From Sideroxydans sp. (GTDB lineage Bacteria; Pseudomonadota; Gammaproteobacteria; Burkholderiales; Gallionellaceae): a stretch of 64,000 nucleotides of DNA. Below the pieces are notes generated by a model. That model was not told where the DNA came from. It ran no database searches and saw only the letters and a program-made list of their open reading frames with translations. The translations under genes and the position numbers were made by a program. Where the stretch lies: positions 271,618 to 335,617 of the forward strand of contig JAQTUV010000005.1 of NCBI GenBank assembly GCA_028707175.1, given 5' to 3'. Position 1 is the stretch's first letter. Every line of letters begins with the position of its first letter. Below are positions 1 to 9,085 of this stretch, in pieces.

Positions 1-1
1 C

Positions 2-1153
2 AGTATTGGCACAAATCAAGCTGTAACTGTTCAGGTTCCCGCAACTATTGGAACAACAACTGTTGCAGCACTACGTTATGCCACATCTTTAGGATCATGG
101 CTCGCCAATGGCAGGAAAGTTTTTACTACAACCGGCCCCTTGGCTACAACTAATACGCAGACTTTTGTTCCAGGGAATAGTGCTGGGAATGCAACAGTAC
201 AAATAGATGCATTAGATGCATCTGGCAATGTCTTGACCACCGCTTCACTAGCTCTCGCCATTAGCGCACCCACACCAAGCGCAGCTGCGGTCACTTTACA
301 ATCCGGCGTTTCAGTTTTACGCCCTAGTGTTGGCACTACTTTAAGCACTACCACATTCACCGCTGTAGTTAGAGATGCGGCAATTAATGCCAATGGACAA
401 CCAGCACCTAATCCTGTTGGCGGTGCGAATGTGCTTTTTGAGTTAATCGGTTCGACAGGCTCTGGCGAAACGCTTAGCCCGATAGTTGCGACAACCAATG
501 CGAACGGCCAAGCAGTAACCACTTATACAGCTGGGGCGCTACCCACCACACAAGGTGCTGGAGTTAAAGCATCTTTGATTGATAATCCTTCGATTTTTTC
601 AATTGCTCCAATTACAGTAGGGGGGCAAGCGACTTCTGTCTCACTCGGCACAAGCACCGCCTTAGCAGTTAATCCTGAAAACACCTCCTACACATTGCCT
701 ATTACCGTTCTTGTTTCAGATTCTTCAGGTGCCGCAGTTTCCGGGGCTGTCGTTTCGCTATCTTTATGGCCAGTTGGATACTACGAGGGGATCCGAGATG
801 CTGCTTGCAAAGCACAACTATCTGCATACCACCCCAATGAAGACTTAAATTCCAATCTCATTTTAGATGCTGGTGAGGATATTGATGGCCCATTTCGCGC
901 TCCCGATAATATGCTTTGGCCTGCCCCATCTGCGGCAGGTAGCATCCCTCAATCAGTGATTACCGGGGTGGATGGTACAGCGACCTTTACATGGACCTAT
1001 TTGAAACAATACGCGGACTGGGTCGATGCACGAATTAAGGCCACCTTACAAGTGCAAGGCTCACAAACGTCTGCCGAAATTCCACTCCATCTGCTTCCCG
1101 TTGCAACCGACATAAAAACGCCTTGTCCACTTCCCAACTCATTGTATAACTAG
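2..1153 (+). CDS. Ig-like (Big_1/invasin-type) repeat protein, 3' end
   Basis: The reading frame is open from the first bases of the window, so the 5' end lies outside; the TTG at 140 in the ORF track is not a real start. About 383 residues are visible. They are rich in Thr, Ser, Ala and Val, with repeated beta-strand patterns (for example VSLGTSTALAV and GVDGTATFTWTY) typical of bacterial Ig-like domains in large secreted or surface-anchored proteins. A segment DLNSNLILDAGED looks like a calcium-binding loop. No anchor or transmembrane segment follows before the stop. The role is probably adhesive or structural, inferred from the fold type only. Confidence 0.75.
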   Translation, partial: SIGTNQAVTVQVPATIGTTTVAALRYATSLGSWLANGRKVFTTTGPLATTNTQTFVPGNSAGNATVQIDALDASGNVLTTASLALAISAPTPSAAAVTLQSGVSVLRPSVGTTLSTTTFTAVVRDAAINANGQPAPNPVGGANVLFELIGSTGSGETLSPIVATTNANGQAVTTYTAGALPTTQGAGVKASLIDNPSIFSIAPITVGGQATSVSLGTSTALAVNPENTSYTLPITVLVSDSSGAAVSGAVVSLSLWPVGYYEGIRDAACKAQLSAYHPNEDLNSNLILDAGEDIDGPFRAPDNMLWPAPSAAGSIPQSVITGVDGTATFTWTYLKQYADWVDARIKATLQVQGSQTSAEIPLHLLPVATDIKTPCPLPNSLYN

Positions 1154-1161
1154 CTCTACAT

Positions 1162-1203
1162 AAACAATAAAGGGGCAACCGTAGAGTTACCCCTTTATTG
1201 TTT
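1162..1203. terminator. bidirectional intrinsic terminator between the Ig-like gene and dgt
   Basis: A 14-bp perfect stem AAACAATAAAGGGG / CCCCTTTATTGTTT lies between the converging genes. It carries A- and T-rich flanks on both strands, so it can end transcription from either side. Confidence 0.8.
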
Positions 1204-1221
1204 GTCTTCCGCCAATTTCTG

Positions 1222-2346
1222 CTAAACATCACCTACAAAGAACAAGCGCCGATGTTCCCCTATCGCATAGCGATCTGTCATTCCAGCTATATAATCTGAA
1301 ACAGAACGTGCGCGCTCTGATTCGATATCCGGATTAAATTGAGGTGGCAACATTCTGGGGTCTGCCATAAATGCTTGAAATAACTCATTGATGATGCGAT
1401 GTGCTTTGGCGCTCATTCGCATAACCTTATAGTGGCGATACATCTGCGTTCTTAGAAATTGTTTTAACTCGCGGTTCAATTCGTGCATCTCCGCACTAAA
1501 AGATACCAAGCTAGGAGCTTGCCGAATGTCTTCAATGTCACGCGGGGAGTATCGTTGAATATTAGACTTTGTCTGTGCTACTAAATCGGTAACAAGGGCA
1601 TTGATCATGCGTCGCACTGTTTCGTGAACGACGCGCCGATCAGCTAATTGCGGGTAAGTTGCGCGCACCGCATCTAAATGTTGCGCAAACAAGCGAACCG
1701 ACGACATATGCTCCAAAGTTATCAAACCAGAGCGTAGGCCATCGTCTACATCATGATTGTTATATGCAATCTCATCAGCCAAATTCGCGACTTGCGCCTC
1801 CAACGATGGACTGCGCCCCAATATAAATCGCTCTCCGACCGCCCCTAGCTTTTTCGCATTCTCAAGGGAGCAGTGTTTTAAGATCCCCTCCCGCGTTTCA
1901 AAGCAAAGGTTCAAACCCTCAAACGCCGCATAGCGCTCCTCAAGCAGATCAACAACACGCAGTGATTGCAGGTTATGTTCAAATCCTCCATGCTCTTGCA
2001 TGCAAGTATTCAACGCATCTTGCCCTGCATGCCCAAATGGGGTGTGACCTAAATCGTGAGCCAGTGAAATTGCCTCAACTAGGTCTTCATTGAGTCTTAA
2101 TCGGCGCGCAATTGAACGGCCAATTTGCGCGACTTCAATGCTATGAGTTAAGCGAGTTCGAAATAGATCTCCCTCATGATTGACGAAAACTTGAGTTTTA
2201 TACTCCAATCGACGAAATGCGCCTGAGTGAATGATGCGATCCCTGTCCCGCTGAAAATCACTACGGCCCTGAGGCTTTTCTTCTTCAAAATTGCGCCCAA
2301 GCAAACTCTCTTTTGCTGCGTAAGTCGCGAGTAATTGCTCAGACAC
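1222..2346 (-). CDS. dgt: dNTP triphosphohydrolase (dGTPase-like, HD domain)
   Basis: This is a 374-residue HD-domain hydrolase that cleaves dNTPs to the deoxynucleoside and triphosphate, so it helps set dNTP pools. It is shorter than E. coli Dgt (about 500 residues) and fits the dGTPase-like type found in betaproteobacteria. The metal-binding residues are visible: H68 in THSIEVAQ, H97-D98 in [13 protein letters not shown], and a later Asp in NNHDVDDG. The start is GTG, 6 bases after GAGG, and overlaps the end of aroKB by 8 bases, so the gene is co-transcribed with the pil-aroKB operon. A converging terminator follows the stop. Confidence 0.9.
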   Translation of the reverse strand: MSEQLLATYAAKESLLGRNFEEEKPQGRSDFQRDRDRIIHSGAFRRLEYKTQVFVNHEGDLFRTRLTHSIEVAQIGRSIARRLRLNEDLVEAISLAHDLGHTPFGHAGQDALNTCMQEHGGFEHNLQSLRVVDLLEERYAAFEGLNLCFETREGILKHCSLENAKKLGAVGERFILGRSPSLEAQVANLADEIAYNNHDVDDGLRSGLITLEHMSSVRLFAQHLDAVRATYPQLADRRVVHETVRRMINALVTDLVAQTKSNIQRYSPRDIEDIRQAPSLVSFSAEMHELNRELKQFLRTQMYRHYKVMRMSAKAHRIINELFQAFMADPRMLPPQFNPDIESERARSVSDYIAGMTDRYAIGEHRRLFFVGDV

Positions 2347-3985
2347 AACATTCCTCGATACTTTGCACTAACAATGACTCTGGCACATCACTTGTCAATA
2401 CTGCTTGGCCTAATGATTTCAACAAGACAAACCTCACCTTGCCGTCTTCTACTTTTTTATCTAATCCCATGAGGTTTAAATATTTATCCGCGCCCATTTT
2501 CGGCCCCACTGTTGGAAGACCTGCGCGCTGAAACAGCGAACGCACTCTTGCAACATCTTGCTCAGTCAACCACCCCATGCGCTGCGACAACATCACAGCC
2601 ATGACAGTCCCCGCCGCGACAGCTTCACCATGCAACCAAACACCATAGCCCATGCCATTCTCAATCGCATGACCGAAGGTATGCCCCAAATTCAGCAAAG
2701 CTCGCTCTCCACTTTCTCGCTCATCAAGTCCAACCACCTCTGCCTTATTTTCGCAGCTTCGAGCGATTGCATATTGGAGAAAATCCGTCTCACGCTTTAC
2801 CAAATTTTCCATGTTTGCTTCTAGCCATTCCAAGAATGGCAAATCTCGGATCAATCCGTATTTGATCACTTCTGCAAGACCCGCTTTTAATTCATTATCT
2901 GGCAATGTATTCAGCGTACTTACGTCAGCGATAACCACTTGTGGCTGATAAAAAGCACCTATCATATTTTTGCCTAGTGGATGATTGATGCCCGTTTTAC
3001 CTCCGACAGACGAATCTACTTGTGACAATAAAGTTGTTGGTATTTGTATGAAGGGAACTCCCCTCAAATATGTAGCCGCTGCGTATCCCGTCATATCACC
3101 AATAACACCACCACCTAATGCGATCAACGGGGTTGTTCGCTCACTTCTGCACGAAAGCAGCGCGTCATATATTTTCCCGAGCGACTCGCTATTTTTATAT
3201 CGTTCTCCATCTTCCAAAACGATGCTTTCTACTTTCACACCTATCGATATTAGGCTGTTAACCAGCCGCTCCAAATAGATTGGGGCTACCGTTGTGTTAC
3301 TGACCACTATGGCACGCTTTCTATGAAGGTACGGTTTTAATAACTCTACAACATTCAATAGCTCATTCCCGATGTAGATTGGATAGCTACGCTCTTCCAA
3401 TCCCACGGTAAGCGTCTGCATTTTTTCGATACTGTGCGTTGGTTTGTTCAACTCTTCAAGCCTCTGTTTTAATCTTTGCAATAGTAAGTAAACGCTTTGT
3501 CGGCCCGTATGCATAACAACGTCAGCCATTTCCATATATAACGGGTCGCGTATTTCAAATATCTCTTGTAGCTTTTTTCTGGGATCAGCAGTCTGAAGAA
3601 GTGGCCTGCTTTGATCATGACGCGTTCGTTGCCAAAGATCATAGACGCTACTTTTAAGATAGACAACCACACCATTTTGGTTCAAAAGTATGCGATTAGA
3701 TTGACACAAAATTGCTCCGCCACCTGTTGCCAATACTATGTCAGTTCGCTGCACCAAGTCCTCTATGACTGCACTTTCTCTCTGTCGAAAACCCTCTTCA
3801 CCCTCAACATCAAAAATGTGGGGGATGGTAACCCCTGTGCGTCGCTGAATTTCCTCATCACTATCAACAAAGGTTTTACCCAACTGTTTAGCGAGTAATC
3901 TCCCTGCCGTTGTTTTACCTGACCCCATCATTCCAACAAGAACAATGTTTCCAGAGGCGAACTTTCTTTTTGTCATTTCATCCAT
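2339..3985 (-). CDS. aroKB: fused shikimate kinase / 3-dehydroquinate synthase
   Basis: One uninterrupted 548-codon frame joins two shikimate-pathway enzymes. Residues 1-185 are shikimate kinase: P-loop GMMGSGKTT (18-26), the DSDEEI shikimate-binding region and an ATGGGA motif. Residues 189-548 are 3-dehydroquinate synthase: [13 protein letters not shown] for NAD binding, and [10 protein letters not shown] and WLHGEAVA with the zinc ligands. The usual AroB start corresponds to Met189 (3421), but I see no stop, frameshift or close ribosome-binding site before it; the linker is only KPTHSIEK. Most relatives have separate adjacent aroK and aroB genes downstream of pilQ, as here. The first ATG is used; a second in-frame ATG is three codons later. 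Confidence 0.9.
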   Translation of the reverse strand: MDEMTKRKFASGNIVLVGMMGSGKTTAGRLLAKQLGKTFVDSDEEIQRRTGVTIPHIFDVEGEEGFRQRESAVIEDLVQRTDIVLATGGGAILCQSNRILLNQNGVVVYLKSSVYDLWQRTRHDQSRPLLQTADPRKKLQEIFEIRDPLYMEMADVVMHTGRQSVYLLLQRLKQRLEELNKPTHSIEKMQTLTVGLEERSYPIYIGNELLNVVELLKPYLHRKRAIVVSNTTVAPIYLERLVNSLISIGVKVESIVLEDGERYKNSESLGKIYDALLSCRSERTTPLIALGGGVIGDMTGYAAATYLRGVPFIQIPTTLLSQVDSSVGGKTGINHPLGKNMIGAFYQPQVVIADVSTLNTLPDNELKAGLAEVIKYGLIRDLPFLEWLEANMENLVKRETDFLQYAIARSCENKAEVVGLDERESGERALLNLGHTFGHAIENGMGYGVWLHGEAVAAGTVMAVMLSQRMGWLTEQDVARVRSLFQRAGLPTVGPKMGADKYLNLMGLDKKVEDGKVRFVLLKSLGQAVLTSDVPESLLVQSIEECCV

Positions 3986-4021
3986 AATATGATTTTAGCG
4001 AAATGTAAACGCACTCCAAAC

Positions 4022-4047
4022 AAAAGCCCGGCTTCAGCCGGGCTTTT
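4022..4047 (-). terminator. intrinsic terminator after pilQ
   Basis: A perfect 11-bp stem AAAAGCCCGGC / GCCGGGCTTTT with a four-base loop, followed on the minus strand by GTTT, sits 20 bases after the pilQ stop. It should end or attenuate pilMNOPQ transcription before aroKB. Confidence 0.8.
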
Positions 4048-4066
4048 GTTTTCAACCACACCACAC

Positions 4067-6118
4067 TCAATTCGAACCGAGTGTCTCTTTCAGTATTTTC
4101 GGCGTAATAAATACCAGCAATTCCTTTTTGCTCTTTACCTGAACATTTTGCTTGAACAACCACCCTAAAACAGGAACCTCACTTAATCCTGGCACAGCGG
4201 AATTTGAATCTGTTGCATCTTGCGTGTAAACACCGCCAATGACTACTGTGCCTCCATTTTCAACCAGAACTTGTGTATCCACTTTTTTTGTATTTATGCT
4301 AGGAACACCTGCATAAATATTTCCAACCGTATCTTGGCTCACACTTATTTTCATCGTTACGCTATCTTCAGGTGTAATCTGAGGCGTCACAGTTAACCCC
4401 AATACCGCCTTTTTAAATGCCACATTAGTAGCGCCACTACTGCTCGCCTGCAAATACGGAACCTCAACTCCCGACTCAATTGTCGCAGCAGTTTTGTCCC
4501 CAGTCACAACTCTTGGACTAGCGATGTTTTTAGTTGTACCGTCAATCGCCGAAGCATTTAGCTCCATTGTTAAAAGTTCTGTTTTTGTAGCATTAAATAA
4601 GTTTAAAGTTAGCCCACCCAAGCCAGAAGCTGCGCCTGGCAAATTTACGTTGCCATTAACATTTCCTCTAACAGCATTACCATTAGCAATGCCTATATCT
4701 GGCCCCTGATAACCAAGCCTTCCACCTAATGTGTGGTTAAACGATTCACCTGCCTCGACAAACCTAGCTTCAATCAACACCTGACGAACCGGCACGTCAA
4801 CCAACTTTATCAATCTAGCTACTTCCTCCAAACTGCTTGGAACATCTTTAACAAAAAGTAAATTTGTGCGGACATCAAAATTTGCACTACCGCGCTTCGA
4901 AAGTATTTTTTGTCTATCGTCCGAAATAAGCCTAACTATGTCGGCGGCCTTTGCATACGAAAGCTGAAAATTCTCTGTGCGTAAAGGCTCCAGTTCGGTA
5001 ATTTCTTGACGCGAAGAGAAATCGATTTTCTCTTTTGCGGCTATTTCCTCACGAGGGGCGACTTGAATGACATTTCCATTCTTGCGCATGTCCAATCCCT
5101 TGCTCTGCAAGATGATGTCAAATGCCTGATCCCAAGGAACATCCTTCAAGCGCAACGTCAAGCTACCCGACACCGTATCACTAATAACCATGTTGAGGCC
5201 TGTGAAATCAGCAATCACGCTCAACGCTTCACGAGTGCTGATATTTTGGAAATTAAGGGTCAATTTTTCCCCTGAATATCCAGGCACATTACCTTTAACT
5301 AACTTATTAGGATCTTCTACAACTGCCTTTACTTCAATAATGAATTTATTGTCAGTTTGATAAGCAGAATACTCCCACAGCCCTTTAGGCTCGATTGACA
5401 ATCGTGCATTACCGGACTGCACAAAAGCATCTACAAATTGAACCGGCGTTGCAAAATCAGAAACATCCAACTTTCTCTGTAGATTTTTTGGCAAAGCAGT
5501 GCGCTGAAAATCGACTACCAGCGCCTTCCCTTGTTGTTTGATATCAATGCCCACATCGGCATCTGAAAGATCGATTTGCACACGACCTTCACCGTTTTTG
5601 CCACGACGAAAATCCACATCACGCAGACTATGTTTTTGCTGACTTGCAGTAGTATCTGAGAAATGTGTTGCCGCTACAGGCTCTGCTCCTCCACCAAGCC
5701 CCTTCGGTTGCAAAGTTATGTAAACGTCATTACCCTCCACTCGCGACTCATAGCTGAGCATTTGTGTCAAATTTACGACCAAGCGAGTACGCCCCCCCGC
5801 CTGAACAATGTTTGCACTCCGCACATCTCCCATGCCCAAATCTTGAGTGGACTTCCCCATCCCGTTTGTGGTTGAAGGGAAATCAAAGGCAATCCGCGGA
5901 GGGGTATTTATTGTGAAGGCTGCTGGTTGAGTAGTCATAGCAGCCTTTAAGCTGACTTTCACAACAACCTTCCCACCTGCCTCTGCGCTCGAACTAATTG
6001 ACTGTATCGCGTTTAACTCACCCTCAACACTATGGGCTGAAATTGAGAGCAATCCCAGAGTTAGACCTACAACAGACATTCGAATGAATCGGTTCATTTT
6101 GGTTATGATATGTTCCAT
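4067..6118 (-). CDS. pilQ: type IV pilus secretin PilQ
   Basis: Outer-membrane secretin forming the gated channel through which type IV pili emerge. The 683 residues hold a signal sequence (hydrophobic LGLLSISAHS), two AMIN-type beta domains that bind peptidoglycan (roughly 35-130 and 165-255), an STN/N0 domain (about 290-355, LTLNFQNISTREALSV), an N1 domain (about 385-450) and the C-terminal secretin domain from VPVRQVLIEARFVEAGESF to the end, with VPYLQ and GLTVTPQITP motifs. The start at 6118 has AGGAG 9 bases upstream. It is the last gene of pilMNOPQ, 14 bases after pilP. Confidence 0.95.
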   Translation of the reverse strand: MEHIITKMNRFIRMSVVGLTLGLLSISAHSVEGELNAIQSISSSAEAGGKVVVKVSLKAAMTTQPAAFTINTPPRIAFDFPSTTNGMGKSTQDLGMGDVRSANIVQAGGRTRLVVNLTQMLSYESRVEGNDVYITLQPKGLGGGAEPVAATHFSDTTASQQKHSLRDVDFRRGKNGEGRVQIDLSDADVGIDIKQQGKALVVDFQRTALPKNLQRKLDVSDFATPVQFVDAFVQSGNARLSIEPKGLWEYSAYQTDNKFIIEVKAVVEDPNKLVKGNVPGYSGEKLTLNFQNISTREALSVIADFTGLNMVISDTVSGSLTLRLKDVPWDQAFDIILQSKGLDMRKNGNVIQVAPREEIAAKEKIDFSSRQEITELEPLRTENFQLSYAKAADIVRLISDDRQKILSKRGSANFDVRTNLLFVKDVPSSLEEVARLIKLVDVPVRQVLIEARFVEAGESFNHTLGGRLGYQGPDIGIANGNAVRGNVNGNVNLPGAASGLGGLTLNLFNATKTELLTMELNASAIDGTTKNIASPRVVTGDKTAATIESGVEVPYLQASSSGATNVAFKKAVLGLTVTPQITPEDSVTMKISVSQDTVGNIYAGVPSINTKKVDTQVLVENGGTVVIGGVYTQDATDSNSAVPGLSEVPVLGWLFKQNVQVKSKKELLVFITPKILKETLGSN

Positions 6119-6132
6119 TTATATACTCCTGT

Positions 6133-6645
6133 TCATTCTACAAGTTGCAGACTACTTTCACGCTCAGACCAATCGCCAGCGCTGTCTTGTACCATTTCCT
6201 TAATTTTCACCTCAGTCTCTGTAACCGAGGTTATCTGACCAAAATTAAGCCCCATAAAGTTTCCGGCCTTCACCTGATAAACTTTACCTTCACCTGAACG
6301 AATCACAGCATGTCCAACGTTCTTTTGTGACAAATATCCAATCATTTTTAGACTCTCTAAAGGGTAGTCTTCTAGCTCTTCTTTAGGCCTATCCAAATCG
6401 GGCTGATTCATCCCAGAACGATTCCCGTTTCTTAAATCAGGTCTCCTAGGCTTAAATGGATCTGGCAGCGAGGTTGAATTATCGTAAGCGTACGGCTCAT
6501 AAGGCTTAATGTCTGGCGGCGGCTCGACCTTCCCGCGCATATCTGCTCCAGCATTGCTCACAAAATCACGCAGATCCTGAAATTCTTCACCACCACATCC
6601 CTGCAATAGGAGCGCAAGAGTAAAAACAACAAACTTAACTCTCAT
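6133..6645 (-). CDS. pilP: type IV pilus assembly lipoprotein PilP
   Basis: Inner-membrane lipoprotein that links the PilMNO complex to the PilQ secretin. The 170 residues begin with a lipoprotein signal ending in the lipobox LLLQGC, followed by a proline-rich disordered stretch (PPPDIKPYEPYAY, DPFKPRRPD) and a C-terminal beta domain (ESLKMIGYLSQKNVGHAVI, VKAGNFMGLNFGQI) typical of PilP. Its ATG directly follows the pilO stop codon. Confidence 0.93.
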   Translation of the reverse strand: MRVKFVVFTLALLLQGCGGEEFQDLRDFVSNAGADMRGKVEPPPDIKPYEPYAYDNSTSLPDPFKPRRPDLRNGNRSGMNQPDLDRPKEELEDYPLESLKMIGYLSQKNVGHAVIRSGEGKVYQVKAGNFMGLNFGQITSVTETEVKIKEMVQDSAGDWSERESSLQLVE

Positions 6646-7266
6646 TTATTTAGCCCCTTTCTTCTGAGCCCGCTTTTGTGCCGCAAGCTCGCCCTCATCC
6701 AAATAGCGATAAGTTTTTGCAGTCGCATCCATTGACAAGCCGCCGCCGGAAGGGGAAATACTGACATCATTCAGCGTAACAATTCGAGGCAACAAAGATA
6801 TATCACTCGCAAAATTACCTAAATCATCATAGCTGCCCGTCACTCGGATAGAAATTGGCTGTTCAGTAAAAACTCCCGTAGCCACCTCGCCACCCGGACG
6901 GAATAAATCAAACTGCAAACCTCGCCCTAGCCCTGCCTGATTAATATCAGTCAGGAGAGCGTCCATCTCTGACTTACTCGGCAATTGCTTCAGTAGCGCA
7001 CCAAATGATTGCTGGGTATCGATCAATTGTTTTTTAATAATGTCTAAGTTGATTGCTTCTTTTTTCTTTTCCAAAAAAGCCACTCGCAACGTCTCCTCTT
7101 CCTGTTTGACTTGCGACAACATTTCAAGCTGTCCTTGCCAAACAAAAAGTGCCCCGCCCACAACAACAACCAGCAATATCCCAGCAAAACTGGCCAGCTT
7201 AATCAACCAAGGCCACGTACCAGGCTTTTGGGGATCAACATTTTTTAATTCTTCAATAAAATTCAT
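6646..7266 (-). CDS. pilO: type IV pilus inner-membrane protein PilO
   Basis: Bitopic inner-membrane protein that pairs with PilN in the pilus alignment complex. The 206 residues show a short cytoplasmic N terminus with DPQKPGTWPW, one transmembrane helix (about 25-45, FAGILLVVVVGGALFVW), a coiled-coil (MLSQVKQEEETLRVAFLEKK) and a ferredoxin-like periplasmic domain. It lies 9 bases after pilN and abuts pilP. Confidence 0.93.
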   Translation of the reverse strand: MNFIEELKNVDPQKPGTWPWLIKLASFAGILLVVVVGGALFVWQGQLEMLSQVKQEEETLRVAFLEKKKEAINLDIIKKQLIDTQQSFGALLKQLPSKSEMDALLTDINQAGLGRGLQFDLFRPGGEVATGVFTEQPISIRVTGSYDDLGNFASDISLLPRIVTLNDVSISPSGGGLSMDATAKTYRYLDEGELAAQKRAQKKGAK

Positions 7267-7275
7267 GACAGCCCC

Positions 7276-7848
7276 TTAGTTTTTTCCGCTCGGAACTGCG
7301 GGAGCTACATTTTTCGTCAAATTAAAATTGAGCGAAAATTCACTCACCCGAGCGCCATTTGCACTTGTCGCATGAATTTCAATCAAGGTTGGCGAATCTA
7401 GCCAAGGAGAATCTTCAATAGAACGCATCAAGGTTGATATGCGGGCGTTAGACTGCGCATGGCCGACTAAGCTTATTTGATAACCCGCTTGACGAACTGT
7501 TTTCAAATAAACGCCATCCGGCAAAATGCGTAGCATTTGATCCATCAAGTGCACCACATCGGATCTTGTAGATTGCAGATTCTCAACCACATTTTTTCTT
7601 GCCAATAACGCCAGCGTTTGTTCTCGCAGTTTTTTAATTTCGGCGATTTGACTATCCAGCACTTGAATCTCTTGGGTCAAATAAGCATTTCGACGTTCTT
7701 GGTAAGATATTTGTGAATTAATCGCCATATACACTGCGCCGACAATAATCACCCCAGACAACGCAGATAAGGCTGACAACACGATAAATTGTAGTTGGCG
7801 CGCCTTACGCTTTTCCGCACGATGCGGAAGTAAATTGACTCTAATCAT
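7276..7848 (-). CDS. pilN: type IV pilus inner-membrane protein PilN
   Basis: Partner of PilM and PilO. The conserved N-terminal tail MIRVNLLPHR, which docks on cytoplasmic PilM, starts at the ATG at 7848, eleven codons inside the longer ORF. This start overlaps the pilM stop in an ATGA arrangement, which supports translational coupling. A transmembrane helix (about 22-45, FIVLSALSALSGVIIVGAVYM) is followed by a coiled-coil and a small periplasmic domain. The mature length is 190 residues. Confidence 0.93.
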   Translation of the reverse strand: MIRVNLLPHRAEKRKARQLQFIVLSALSALSGVIIVGAVYMAINSQISYQERRNAYLTQEIQVLDSQIAEIKKLREQTLALLARKNVVENLQSTRSDVVHLMDQMLRILPDGVYLKTVRQAGYQISLVGHAQSNARISTLMRSIEDSPWLDSPTLIEIHATSANGARVSEFSLNFNLTKNVAPAVPSGKN

Positions 7849-8945
7849 GACGGGTCGAACCTCCGCATTGCCAGCCCACATGCCACCATAAGCGCAGGAG
7901 CATCAGCCTGTAATTGGCGAGGCTTTATTCGGCTTGATAGCGCCATCAGCTCAAAGGGATTAGCCACTAAAGTGCTGACTTGCGTCCTAGTTGCAACCGC
8001 CTCATCCAGCCCCGGCAGGGCAGCGCATCCGCCAGCCAAAACAACGTAACTCACTTCATTATATTGAGTCGAGGTAAAGAAAAACTGCAATGCTCGAGCA
8101 ACTTCCATTGCAACACTTTCTCGAAATGGTGAAAGAACATCACTCTCATAATTGGCCGGTAAACCGCCATTTTTTTTGCCCGACTCGGCTTCTTCCGCAG
8201 ACAAACCGAAGGTGCTTTGAATTTGCTGAGTCAACTGAGCACCACCCACTTGCTGATCTCGCATGTAGACTGACTGTCCATTACGCAACACATTCACATT
8301 CATCACGTTCGCGCCAATGTCTGCAACAGCGACGCATTGATCCGCAGCCCCACCCGGCAATTGAGTCCGAATCTGCTCGAACGCTGCTTCTGCCGCATAG
8401 GGCTCGACATCCACAACAAGCGCCTTCAAACCAGCCGATTGAGCCGCCGCAACTCTGTCTTCAACATTAGCCTTCCTTGACGCGGCTAGGAGAACCTCAA
8501 TCTCGTCAGGATTATTAGGAGAAACCCCAATAACCTGAAAATCCAGATTCACTTCATCTAAGGCAAAGGGAATATATTGGTTGGCTTCAGATTCAACTTG
8601 ATATTCCAAGTCATCTTCGCGCAATCCCGCAGGCAACATGATTCTCTTACTGATGACTGCAGAAGCCGGGAGCGCAACGCTCACGTTCCTAATGCGAGAA
8701 CCCATGCGCTTCCAAGCCCTGCGCAGCGCCTCAGAAACCGCATCTAGGTTATTGATATTGCCATCGCTTACTGCATCAGCAGGCAACTCTTCTATTGCAT
8801 ATCTTTCTACAACGAGCCCGCCTTTTTTAGGGGCTCGACTTAACTCAAGCATCTTAACGGAGGTGGAACTGATATCCACGCCAATCATTGGCGGCGTAGA
8901 CGTTTTTAAAAAGTCTAACGAAATATCAAAATTTCCTTTAATCAT
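7845..8945 (-). CDS. pilM: type IV pilus actin-like ATPase PilM
   Basis: Cytoplasmic actin/FtsA-like ATP-binding protein that recruits PilN. The 366 residues show the nucleotide-binding motifs MIGVDISSTSVKMLEL near residue 20, VADIGANVMNV in the middle and VVLAGGCAALPGLDEAV near residue 300. It is the first gene of the pil operon and is transcribed divergently from mrcA, an arrangement conserved across beta- and gammaproteobacteria. The start codon has no strong ribosome-binding site, so its exact position is less sure. Confidence 0.92.
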   Translation of the reverse strand: MIKGNFDISLDFLKTSTPPMIGVDISSTSVKMLELSRAPKKGGLVVERYAIEELPADAVSDGNINNLDAVSEALRRAWKRMGSRIRNVSVALPASAVISKRIMLPAGLREDDLEYQVESEANQYIPFALDEVNLDFQVIGVSPNNPDEIEVLLAASRKANVEDRVAAAQSAGLKALVVDVEPYAAEAAFEQIRTQLPGGAADQCVAVADIGANVMNVNVLRNGQSVYMRDQQVGGAQLTQQIQSTFGLSAEEAESGKKNGGLPANYESDVLSPFRESVAMEVARALQFFFTSTQYNEVSYVVLAGGCAALPGLDEAVATRTQVSTLVANPFELMALSSRIKPRQLQADAPALMVACGLAMRRFDPS

Positions 8946-9048
8946 AGGATGGTTAGCGCTTTTTCGTACAAAGTGGTTTAAATCCTAGCAATAACTCCCA
9001 TGGGTGTAAAGTTTTTTCTACGCCATGCATTTAGCGAAGGTTGGGCGA

Positions 9049-9054
9049 TATAAT
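9049..9054 (+). promoter_or_regulatory. -10 box of the mrcA promoter
   Basis: A perfect TATAAT lies 31 bases before the ATG at 9086. The -35 region is poor. The box sits downstream of the TTG at 9041, so a transcript from it could not include that codon; this favours 9086 as the mrcA start. Confidence 0.5.
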
Positions 9055-9085
9055 AAAAATCGTCGCAATCATTTCTCATATCGCT

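Noticed and set aside
3978-4163. 61-codon minus-strand ORF between aroKB and pilQ
   Set aside because: It overlaps the pilQ end and the terminator hairpin and has no family features; it is a shadow ORF.
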